This document shows, piece after piece, positions 53,803-64,000 of a DNA stretch of 64,000 nt. A model generated the notes under the pieces. It saw only the letters and a list, made by a program, of their open reading frames with translations, was not told the DNA's origin and did not search any database. Both the position numbers and the translations under genes were made by a program. The number at the start of each line of letters is the position of its first letter. The first letter of the stretch is position 1. The stretch is from Alentia gelatinosa. Taxonomy: Eukaryota > Annelida > Polychaeta > Phyllodocida > Polynoidae. The stretch is taken from the NCBI GenBank assembly GCA_950022655.1, contig OX465579.1, positions 80,177,193 to 80,241,192 of the forward strand, given 5' to 3'.

Positions 53803-54803
53803 CTATATTCTATCTGGACGAACTTTGACACTCCGAGATCTTATTTGACCTCCACAAGTGCAAACGTGCTTTAGAGGATAGGAGGAACCTTTCTTGCAGG
53901 TTTTTCCTTCATGAAAGACCCAGCAATACCCAAAAGGATGATTGGGACAATGAGTAGCGGCGGACGATTTCTGGTCCATCCTCTTCAATTGAGTGGACAC
54001 ACTGACACTTTCAACACCGCCACGACGCTGAACGTAATCGTGTACACTATAACATACACTAGAATGTCCCAAAGCTTCGACCCGTTCCCCAACAGACATG
54101 TCATATTTCACCATGAAAGCAGAGGTGTGGATCTTCTGTTTACCACACAGATAGCATACGTGTTTGATGCACGATTGGCCCCCCGACTCCCCCTTCACCA
54201 ACATCCCTTCCACCAGCAGGAGGTTAGCACTGATGGCACTGTCAATCTTGCAATCCTTCAACACATTGATAAGAAAAAATCGCCCAAGATCGAATTTGTC
54301 AAATCTCTTACGTTTGGCATGATAACAGCAGAAGCCGACAGCTGGTCCCAGATGAGCGGTCACAGAGTCAGTAGTCCCAGCACCTGGAACGGTGCCAAAA
54401 GCCATAGTAGAATTCACCGTAGGGGAAGCAGCAGATGACTGGAACAGGTCAGAGGCTCTCCTGACGAGGGACTGGCAAAAGAAGACTGATGAGCAGCCAT
54501 CTGGAGAGTAGGAACGGGTGGATTCACAATCGCCGCTGGTGGTGGTGATTTAACCGGCATGGCGTACATATAAACGATCAGATGTTGAACTGCTTCCCGG
54601 GCAGGCATTACCTTCATCTACCAGGTAAGTGTGATTCTCAACCTCCATTTTTCACTGATCGATCATCTCCCACACCAACTCACCACTGGTTTTGAGATTT
54701 GCAGCTTTGCAAACCTCTAAGGCCTCTGCGAAATACTTACAAAATTTCGCACACCTTGGGGCATGAGGATTCAAGCTGAGTAGGTTATCAACCCTTTTGC
54801 CCA
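53803..54803 (-). pseudogene. gag-like remnant, possibly of a DIRS-order retroelement
   Basis: The minus-strand ATG at 54803 opens a 50-residue helical frame (CKYFAEALEVCKAANLKTSG) that stops. Shifted frames follow to a 204-residue frame (54417-53803) with a Pro/Ser-rich entry and a Cys/His end (GYCWVFHEGKTC, then KHVCTCGG). That end resembles the zinc finger of DIRS/Ngaro Gag proteins, also seen in the intact YR element here. No RT or recombinase piece is attached. Tentative. Confidence 0.38.
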
Positions 54804-57800
54804 TGTTGACTTAAAAAAATTGTCATGACTTCATTCATGCATGAAGGCCAGTGGTGAAGAACCAGTGGTAAAAAAATTGTCGTGACTTCTTGGATGAAGA
54901 CCAGTGGTGAAGTGAAGGCTTGATGGTGACACCAATGACAGTGGTGGCGGCAGTGTATGCGGGGTCCCAGTCTTTAGCTGGATAACTTCCTGGTGAGCCT
55001 GCGAAATTATCCTGCTCATATACATATATCGTGCTACTCGTGATCGATATAGATCCAATACTATGGTTTGATGGTAGGCCACTTTGTACATGTACATGCG
55101 AATCAATCCCAATCAAATAAAGATAGAAAGAAATTATGCAAAGGACCTACATGTACCAGTCATAGCTGTGTAGTACGTATTTATAAGGTACATTGAACAA
55201 GGTATTTCTATACGTCATCAGAGTGTATGATGGCCCTTTTTATGCCGTATAGTATAAGATATTAGAGTTAGAGTAAAGTATCTATATGTCTCGTTGTATG
55301 TATCACTAATCACATTTATGTATGAGTAGTCCAACTATATTCTGCAAAATCACATCTTGGTTCGGTTTACCACTATGACTGTATATATGTTATGGCTGTC
55401 AAAAAGCTAGACCAATGAGGAATTACTTTGAGTGGCCCTGGAGCCTACCGAAGTAGAATTAACTCCGGAATGAACATTGAATGAAAAAAACAATAAGAAT
55501 AAAAGATAAGAATGAAAATCGTATTTCACGAATCTATATGAAGAATAAAAATATACAACCTTGTAGAATTGATGTCATTCTTTTATTACAAACTTAAAAA
55601 TATGTAACAATATAAACATCGTACAATAATGGCAACGTTTGGGGCATGGATGAATTCAAGTTTTCTTATCTGAACCCGTTGTATTGCACATTCTGTAGAA
55701 AAAAAAGCTCAAGGTAAAAGGCAGGTTTACACTCCACGCATCAAACTACGCGAGGCAGTATGTGGGCCGCGCGATAAACCGCGTCAGGTTTAAACCAACC
55801 TTAAACCTTTCCTCGGACCTGTTGGCATTCTGTAGATCGTCTCTGTAATAATTTATTCAAAATAGAAATTGTCTGAGAGTATGTGACATGGATATTTCAT
55901 CTTCCGCACAGATACTATATCTAATTCTACCTAGACGTAGGCCTAGTTGTCGTAGTATGTATATATCAAGCTATATTATGCGATTAATCAATAGCAATTT
56001 CCCTCGGTAAAAAATTAAATAACACCCAACAGCCATATTCCTTGCGTGAAAGTAGAAAAGATAGATCATATCATTACCCCAAACATTATATTTTTATAGC
56101 ATCCATATATGGGTAAATATATACACACCACCCGGTATCTCTGCGACGCCAAAGTATACACAAGTACACGCCTATGCATTGCTGGTTTATGTAATGAAAA
56201 AATAGCTCTCACTTTTTAAAGTACCTGTCTTCGACACACTTCATGGCATCAAGAATATAAGTACGCCTTCTGTTAGGATATTAACGCACTGTTTCGCATA
56301 CATAAAAAACATTTCATTTAATCAATGAACATAGAACATAAACACAGTTCAAATGGCTTACGCAACAACAAGAATTATGTTTAAAAAAACTCAACACACA
56401 ATAGTGTAGTGACATCAGTCATCGCACAAGTATCAAGGAATGAAAGCATTTTTCCCAGTTAACTCAATTCACCCAAAACCCAACTGGGAAGTCTACTTTA
56501 GTTCAAATGTCCTTAGGAAAAACTCCTTATTTCCTCTGGCACTTTCATTCAGGTAACATTCTACATCAGAGCGTTTTCCATTGCATGGATGATATAGATC
56601 ATTTGTATATACACTTAATTGCCGCATAGGTGTGACAAGCTACTCCGTGTAAGCCCACAGGATGACGTCATTGTACCGACAGTTTCTAAGCGAACACACA
56701 TGTTGAATTATTTATATAATTCTTTGTGTTTCTGTAACCTGTTCTAAAGGTTTTGCACACTGCAGTGTTAGCCAAAAGAAAACCTCAGCTGATGTCGAAT
56801 ATCATCATTTATCATTTTATCTGACCTTAGTTTTATACTACATTAACAATAAGCATCACAATTGGTGTGGCATTTCCGTAAGTGGGAAATCTTCGTTATG
56901 CGGTCCTTCGCAAATGTTGGATATCATGAGACACTGGCGAAGATTCTTTCAATCGAAGATTATATTTGAACTGTCAGTGTTCTATCATGAAAGCAAACCA
57001 TAAACCAGAATACCTAGATCAATCCCTCAAACACTTTCCAAATACCGAGAAGATACATGTTCCCCTCCCTCCCATCACCGTATGACATGTCAAATAGGCG
57101 GTATAAAAGTAAACTATCGAACTACAAAATATATCATTTATATATTATATCTCATTACATGCCATGTTTTATATATTACATCTGCAAAACATATGCACGT
57201 CCAACAAGACTGTATCACAATTCTAGCGTTATACGGAAATTGAATATGCTCTTTCGGGGTCCTGTAGAACGTCATTTATATATTAGCACACGCATTTTAA
57301 ATTCCGGCGCTCCTTGGTCAGGTTCGGGGTCATGCGATTCTTACTTATCCAGAGCACAATGGTGAATATATTGATTAAGCAAAGATGTTTTTATAAAGAC
57401 TATGTGGTAGTCGAAACATCAGTTCTTTACAATGAACGTCTACCTCTATAACGGCATCTTACGGTATATAACGGTAGTTGTATTATATCAACATATTGCA
57501 TTATAAGTACCACCTTGGAAAGAATTATCACCAAATGCAAATCCATCGGGACTTTTCAAACATCAATATGATTAACCTTGTTGAATATTGGGAGAGATAA
57601 TTCGTATAAATATTTTGGTTTTGAATATGCTGAGTAAATGTTTATGTTTACAGAATTAAACTCCTGACGCTTTTTTAAATCTTTTGCAAACCCTATTGTT
57701 CTTTGAATTAACAAAAACAATCCTCAGGACCACCGACATGGATGTGGCTCGAAGGCTGTGAAATGACATATTCGTAAGCTCTATTCATGAAAATACAAGT

Positions 57801-58802
57801 ATGATACACTTAAGTTATTTCTCAATTAGAAACCATCAGCCCGCAGATGTATATAAAGTTAAAATGTGAAACAGAGACATGACACTCTGAATTTGCCTGG
57901 AAGGTCCCCCATTAGGTATATATATACAAGTTAATCGTATATACATTAGGTTCATTATGTATATCTTGATTCATTTTATACTTTACTTAGCTGCAACGTC
58001 AAGAAATACTTAAATTGATCAATAAAATCTAAAGTTAAATCGATTATAATATGCTGGACTATTCAGATTGCATTACTGGTGCAAAACCCTAATCAATCAA
58101 TATCATCCTTGGGTCAAGTAACTATCACTGGAATTCATCTAATCTAACCAAATGTGATGAAATATCATGGACATTAGTAACAATATAAAAAGTTGGTATT
58201 GATCGATAATATCAAATATAGGTAACCGTTCTAATCGATGAAATAATCTGTATTTTATGTGTGTGAATTAATTCATTATAAGAAGATCTAACTCCTGGCA
58301 CGATTTAGAAAAGAAACACATGGCTATCACATGAAATTCCCCTGGCGAAATGCTGCTACTACATGCGAGGGACTTAGTGTAGCTGTTGAGACTTAAGCCT
58401 TGTAATAGGGTTTCAAAATGAGCAGAGGCGATTCAGCCTTAAAAACCTTCTAACCCAAATCTGTATTTCGAAAATATGAAAGAAAGACACCAAGTATTCT
58501 TGAAGTTCTGCAGTTTACAGATCAAGGTCTTTTGCTGTCATAATGTTGTCTTATTTCATGACATGGCCAGATTCCCGTGCTAAAGTCCTACAGCAGATAA
58601 ATAAGTCATGGGCGCATTCTTGTCTCAGCAACAAAACAATCCTCCCGTCGGTTATCCTGCACCAATATCGGATGGAAGCAAAGGCCATGTCTCAAGTGAG
58701 TGAAATAATTACTGTCTGTTCTTTTCACTAGAATCGCTTCCCTCTCTGCAGTTCCGGCTCCTGTCTCTCTCCTCGCTTCCTGAGAGGCATTCATGGAACA
58801 AA
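54804..58802. other. intergenic, non-coding
   Basis: About 4 kb, AT-rich, with no frame resembling a protein and no clear transposon. It lies 3' of the Tob gene and may include its 3' UTR; I cannot place a poly(A) signal with confidence. Confidence 0.5.
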
Positions 58803-60209
58803 TCAGTTCGCCACGAGCAGATGTTGCAAGGTCTGATAGCTGGGGAGGTTGTTGTAGTTCAGTCCCTCCAGGAAGGTCTTGTGAGGCAGACCGCCATCGG
58901 GGGAAGGGGTGCTAGGGTTCAGGTTGGCCCCCGTGTTGATCCCTCCCAATGGCTGACCCGACGACCCCGAAGAGGAGGATGAAGGTGAGGAGGTCACTGA
59001 GAAGACATCATGGAATCTTGGCATGTTCAGTGCTGGGTTGCCGTAGGTGGCTGGCGGACCAGGTGGACCAAACGGACCAGGCACCATAGGGCCGTAGAGA
59101 TCTGAAAACGACGGTGCTGGTCCACCCTGGAGGTGGCTACTGGAGCTGACAGGAGGAGCCTGCTGGGGCATCAGATAGAAGGGCGGGAGTCCACTCCCAC
59201 CGCGACCCTGGTTAGCCTCCATCCCGTAAGGGGGCAGCATGGGTCCCGGCCCGCGGGAGCCATTGCCGCCGGTACTAGCGTTATTACGAGGACTTAGTGG
59301 ATGCGGGCGACCTACGCTTCCAGCAAAAGGCCCCATGGCAGCTGATGGTGAAGGCAGAGACTGCGGACTTGTCCTCTGTTTGAAGTAGGCCCCCAACTCG
59401 GTCGGAGAGAGCCGAGACGGCCGCTTGGCCTGCGTCTTCAGCTTGGTAGAGCCGAACTTGGTCTGTGCGAACATGGCTGTAGTCATGGTGCTGCTGGGGT
59501 TGCGATTCAGGAATGAGGCTATGGTGGGAGTGGGCGCCGACCCGTTCTGCATGGATGACCCGGACGTGCTTCCGGGGGAGGAGGGCGAGGAGGACCCGTA
59601 GTTGCCTCCGGTTGGCGACACCGAGCCCGTAGCCCACGGACTCGTGGCGCCCGATGCCAGACTGCTACAGCCGTTGGTAGCAGCAGTAACCGCAACATTT
59701 GGCATGGTAGTCGGTGACGTTGTCCCTGGTGACATACTCAGGTTGGAAAGTGACGACGATAGCGAATCAATAGGCTTAAAACACTGCGCGTCGGGATTGA
59801 AACCTTTGGAGGCAGCTGCAATCTCCCTGTCCACATTGTGAAGGCCGTCGTTGGTCTGCCTTGCCGAGTACAACACCTTGACGACGCCCTTCTCGCCAAT
59901 TCGGTAGGACACCTCGCCGGGATCGATCCAGATGGTCAGGTCACGGGGCAGGTAATCGCAGATCTCATCAATATCCAGACGACTCAGAGATGCAGCTAGC
60001 TCGATCACAGGCTCTACACGCTCAGAGGATACCCGAATGCAGCGGTACGCAGAGCCTTTGAATGGTTTGTCATCATACCAGTGACCTTCAAACTTCCTCT
60101 TCAGTCCACGCTCCATTTCCTCACCAAACATGTCCACTCGCCGCCGTGGAAGTTTGTTGTACAGATAGGAGATGACAAAGTTTAAAGCGACTGATACTTC
60201 TACATGCAT
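58803..60209 (-). CDS. Tob: Tob-family antiproliferative protein (BTG/Tob), single exon
   Basis: 468 residues from the ATG at 60209; the frame is open five codons further but without an ATG. Residues 1-115 are an APRO (BTG/Tob) domain with box A (KRKFEGHWYDDKPFKGSAYR, 37-56) and box B (DLTIWIDPGEVSYRIGEKG, 90-108). KFGSTKLK (251-258) is a conserved Tob element after the domain. The long Ser/Pro/Gly-rich tail contains LSPTELGAYF (about 267-276), somewhat like a PAM2 poly(A)-binding-protein motif, and ends FLEGLNYNNLP...LLVAN, matching the VDGLN...VMAN end of vertebrate Tob. Tob proteins bind the CAF1 deadenylase through box A/B, recruit CCR4-NOT to mRNA and restrain proliferation and BMP/Smad signals. 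A single coding exon agrees with vertebrate TOB1. The tail is longer than the ~345 residues of human TOB1. Confidence 0.95.
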   Translation of the reverse strand: MHVEVSVALNFVISYLYNKLPRRRVDMFGEEMERGLKRKFEGHWYDDKPFKGSAYRCIRVSSERVEPVIELAASLSRLDIDEICDYLPRDLTIWIDPGEVSYRIGEKGVVKVLYSARQTNDGLHNVDREIAAASKGFNPDAQCFKPIDSLSSSLSNLSMSPGTTSPTTMPNVAVTAATNGCSSLASGATSPWATGSVSPTGGNYGSSSPSSPGSTSGSSMQNGSAPTPTIASFLNRNPSSTMTTAMFAQTKFGSTKLKTQAKRPSRLSPTELGAYFKQRTSPQSLPSPSAAMGPFAGSVGRPHPLSPRNNASTGGNGSRGPGPMLPPYGMEANQGRGGSGLPPFYLMPQQAPPVSSSSHLQGGPAPSFSDLYGPMVPGPFGPPGPPATYGNPALNMPRFHDVFSVTSSPSSSSSGSSGQPLGGINTGANLNPSTPSPDGGLPHKTFLEGLNYNNLPSYQTLQHLLVAN

Positions 60210-63200
60210 CGTGCCTATTATCAATTGGTGCGTTTTCTGAGAAATTATTTTGTTTTCACTCGGATTAACCCTATCGTGGGGCAGTCTTTCTTTCTTTTCC
60301 CTCCCTCTTCAAAGGGAGTTTTTACGTCGAAGCGAAAAGTTGTGACCAATGAGGCGATGTAAAATCACGCTTTGCTGCAGTGTGCTCTGTGGCCTTATCC
60401 TTATTATCACATCATCTCTATTCTGAAAAACATGAATACGGAGGATTTATTAGTTCACATGACAAACACCACACTTGAAGTTGTGTTTCTGAAGTATCCA
60501 GAAAATACTTTAGTGCTCATTTCTTAATTGCGCTCGGGTTCATTCTACCTGAGCGTCTAATTTTCCATCTCATACACATTTCAATGTTTCCAAGGACAAT
60601 CAGAATAAAGCAAATACTAGATCTATGATTTATGCATTAACTAGCGGGTGATATCGTTGGCTAGACAAAGCAGTTGACAATAGCCAAACCATTAATCATT
60701 GTAGTATAGAGCTTCAGCTTCGCGACAACCTCGACATGTTCTTGTGTATGGGGATGGGGGATATATTAAAACGCACATGGAAAATCTCGTACAAAAAGGA
60801 AATTCATTTCGCCAACGAGCTTGCAGATGGGATTGATCACTTGTCACTTTTATTGAGATTCGGATTGCAACCTATTGAATGCCGGGTGTTGGATACAGGC
60901 TATATTGCAGAATAACACATCCATGATTCTGCATAGTATTTTATACTGGCTGCAGCCTTATGGTCTCAATTTATCTGCTTATTGCCTATATAAATGTAAG
61001 TTGGTTGTTGGTTTCAAAAACCGTTTACTATTCGAAAAAATGCATGTTCAATTGTGAATTCCTTTCCCACTTTTCCCAGGCATGAATGTTCGCTCTGAAA
61101 GCACACACTTACCAACAGGAGAAATGCTATCAAACCTGAGTGGGGGGAGGGGGATTCCCAGTACTGGCTTTATAGAAACAAGCCCCAGCAGCTGGGCCTC
61201 TAACCTTCCTAGATCCAATTTCTTTGTCTATACCATCCACCTGGAGGTTCACTGTATAAATAGTTCTTGGAGGGTGGAAATGAGGGGGTTAATAGACAGG
61301 TGATGTTGGGGGAATAGACTACTGATCCACAGGGAGGGTGACCGGCATGTAGCAGGTAGAGGCTGGGCGGGGCAGGGAGCAGCTCCGTGGAGAGGCAGGG
61401 GTTAATCACCAGCCGTGCTTTCCATCACGGCTAACTGTGCAGTGATGTCTATCACAAATCGTCTCCCGCTCATTGTGTCCAGCCATTATTTTCCTCATGT
61501 TTCCTCACTAAAGGTTGATTAAAGTCGTTTGTCATTCTAGGAATGTGTTAAAGACTGAATATATATTCAGTGTTTGCTATCACACTGCGAAAGTCAAGAG
61601 CCACGTGGAGATGGTGCTCTCTTTGTATCCAATTAGAAAAAAACTACTGGAAAAATTCAATTTCACTCATGCTTCTCTCTATGATCATATATAGTTATAT
61701 CGAGGCCATGTTTAAAGACATGACTCAGATAGTACTGAGTAACAGCAGTAGCTTTCCATCAATAAGTGTTGTATATGCCCACGTCTGTGGATTTTATACT
61801 GCTGCGCCGTTGACCTGTACCATATCAATTACTTATCTGAATTCTCATTTTAAGGATTCGTATTATTTCAAATCAAATGGAGTTAGTATTGTGATTAAAC
61901 TTGATATTTATGTGTCAAGTTCGCACTTCAATGCCTACTGTGCACTTCGCATGTCATCTTCGAACACTAAGTTTTCATAGGACAGAGATTGATATGACTA
62001 CGATTTAGCCTTATATCCTTTGCATCTAGCTTATAATCTTGAATGAACAACATATTGACTAATGAATATTAACCTGCGGTCATGAATGTATAGTATATGC
62101 ATGACTACTCGCTCCATCCGTTTATTAATGATAATTGATTTAAGGTTCAGTCTCACATCAGCAGACTTTGTTCCGTTGCTCAACCTGCTGTTTGCTCTAC
62201 TTCGTTCTCCGAATCCCTTCTCCGTTTCTGTTCTCATATCGCTTGCGGTGTTTTACGTGGAGGCGACCTTCGCCTGCTGTTCGATATAGGCCCTAGTTCC
62301 AGTCTCCAGTTGACCCATCATGCACTGCGTCAGTGACCCGGATATGAAAGAACGACAGCGAAATGTCATCATATCATCCTGGCCACGTCACTTTCCTGCT
62401 AAGTGGTGGGTTTTATATGACGATGTCTTACTGGTGTGCAACCATGACCTGTCACTAACTGATTTTATCCACTTTTGATATATCTACACCGGTATATACC
62501 TGTGAGTAGTATAGTACTGTACCACAGTTTAGTATTAATCAATAAACCTTTAAAATACATTACTACTGTCTGCTACCCGCCTAATGTCCGTCGACCGACT
62601 TATATGTATTCACTACTTCCCAACTACGAACAATCCAATCCGATTCAACACACCTACAAACCTACTAACCAAATTATTTATTGTCAGCCATCGCATAAAA
62701 ACCGCAAACTCGATTCTACAATTGGTCACCTGATGGTTGTTTGTTGGGAGTGTCACCATTAATCATCAATTGATCCCTAACGGTAAGAATTACGGATACC
62801 AACACTGATGTACGCAGGGATATTTTGATGGAGAAATACGTTATCATGAGATAATCACGCAATAATCAAAATATAATTATAGCCGACAACCAAAGGAAAT
62901 GAACTACATGTAAAATGTCCTTTTAGAAAATCGTGCAGGTGAAGAAAACCAATATCATGAGTGGTTAGAGTGTTAACTATGGTCTGGTAGAAAGGAATGA
63001 GATGAATAGGGCGTGAAGTGGACGGCTGGTGGGTATTCGGAGGATATATATTTTTATTAATAGAATTAAGTCACCTAAAATCGTTGTTTCATGCAAAAAC
63101 CAAGCCATCTATAAAATGCCATTAGTGTTTCGTCAGGAATGATGAAGCTTATTTCCCGTATGCATGAAAATATTTAACATTTACTCGTGCATGACTAGAG

Positions 63201-64000
63201 CCAATGCAGGATGCACCGAAGCAAAGAGGCAGAGACAAACATGAGGATTCCGGATTAACTATATATCCCTTTGGGGTAAAATACTAATGGCCAATCATCA
63301 TGATATTGACTCTTTCCTATAATTGCCCTTGGGCCTGAACTAGTTGTTTGTCCAATGACAGTTCAATGATTAATCACATTAGCCCGAGTCATTGCTACAA
63401 ACAGTGTGACATGATTGATGATCATGGTTTACATGCTTAACATGCGGAGAAATGTTAAGTTCCTGACAAGCTTTGGTTCGTGTTAATGTTAGGCCGGATT
63501 AGAAAGTTCACAGGCCAGCCCCACTAGTCAGGGGATGATGTCAGTAAGTATTTTATCACTTAGGTTTTAGGCACTCATTTCTCGCAGTAAGCAATATTTT
63601 ACTGATTTTATATGAACTATTATGGTTTATTGTTACAATGAACTAATACCGGGAAATTAGTTCCCCTAATTGCCCCTATGTGACCACCTTAATTTGATTA
63701 CCCGATACTATCCTGTGCTACTCCTGGAAGAGCAATGGGTGTTGCTATAATATAAACCTCCTGGTAGTTCCTTGAGCATAAAACGTCCAGTGGAACGCTT
63801 GTAAACCGTTTCAGCCCGGAATACACAATTTCTATTTCAGAGTGCCCCTAAAGCCTGCATATCATAGCATCTTGTTATTGAGAATGATATATTGTCGGAA
63901 AATGCAAAAATACTCATTATTGATTATCGCTTTATGTTCAATATTGGCATGATTTTTACTGTATTTGCGCCCCTGAAAAAAACACAGAAAAATGAAAACA
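60210..64000. other. upstream region of the Tob gene and intergenic sequence
   Basis: Non-coding as far as I can see. The first ~150 bases before the ATG would be 5' UTR. A plus-strand TATAAATAG at about 61252 is isolated and not assigned. Short frames such as 61570-61980 show no motif. Confidence 0.5.

Noticed and set aside
61570..61980. 136-codon plus-strand frame upstream of Tob
   Set aside because: AT-rich chance frame with no recognisable domain or initiation context.

Overview
The window is a piece of animal nuclear genome, about 39-40% GC by eye. Two single-exon host-type genes sit at its ends: an SLC35/EamA-like membrane transporter at the left (2-1322, 5' cut by the window edge, one frameshift) and a Tob-family (BTG/Tob) antiproliferative protein on the minus strand (58803-60209). 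Almost everything between is transposable elements of mixed age. CR1/Jockey-type and L1/Tx1-type LINEs, a tyrosine-recombinase retroelement with split direct repeats, Gypsy remnants, solo LTRs and many palindromic non-autonomous DNA elements point to a marine invertebrate bilaterian. The sequence alone does not let me name the phylum.

Layout. 1-1.3 kb: transporter. 1.3-6.1 kb: old repeats, a 759-bp DNA transposon with ATAT target duplications, a palindromic MITE and a LINE scrap. 6.7-16 kb, minus strand: a broken composite LINE carrying an ORF1 with a NADAR domain, an SGNH esterase, an L1/Tx1-like ORF2, and then a CR1-like RT piece with its A-rich tail. 16.7-23.3 kb, plus strand: a full-length 6.5-kb LINE flanked by ACTC repeats, with ORF1 (coiled coil, RRM-like region, NADAR), an SGNH-hydrolase ORF and an APE-RT ORF2; it lies inside an LTR-like repeat whose uninterrupted copy is at 31.7-32.2 kb. 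23.4-32.5 kb: solo LTR, palindromic MITEs, simple and tandem repeats, LINE fragments. 32.6-39.3 kb: a decayed Gypsy element with an envelope-like remnant, into which a second copy of the GGGTCGGA-TIR DNA transposon (TGAG duplication) has inserted. 39.3-42.9 kb: MITEs and a diverged ~200-bp tandem repeat. 42973-47899: a young, GC-rich tyrosine-recombinase retroelement of Ngaro/PAT type, with order A1-ORFs-B1-A2-B2 and A and B copies that look identical. 48-55 kb: LINE scraps, two abutting MITEs, a solo LTR with CCATG duplications, a TA microsatellite and a gag-like remnant. 55-64 kb: non-coding sequence around the Tob gene.

The most interesting observation is a NADAR domain (YbiA/RibX-like N-glycosidase family) fused to the RNA-binding ORF1 of a LINE and followed by an SGNH-esterase ORF. 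It occurs in two diverged copies with the same gene order (RRM-NADAR, then a gap of 72-80 bp, then SGNH). ORF1 is expected to coat the element RNA, and ORF2 to cut the target and reverse transcribe. What the NADAR and SGNH enzymes do is unknown; NADAR proteins elsewhere cleave ribose-linked N-glycosidic bonds, and some remove ADP-ribose from guanosine, so protection or processing of the element's nucleic acid is a testable idea.

No rRNA or tRNA gene, CRISPR array or bacterial-type operon was found. Repeat families and clades are assigned from motifs read by eye, without database comparison.
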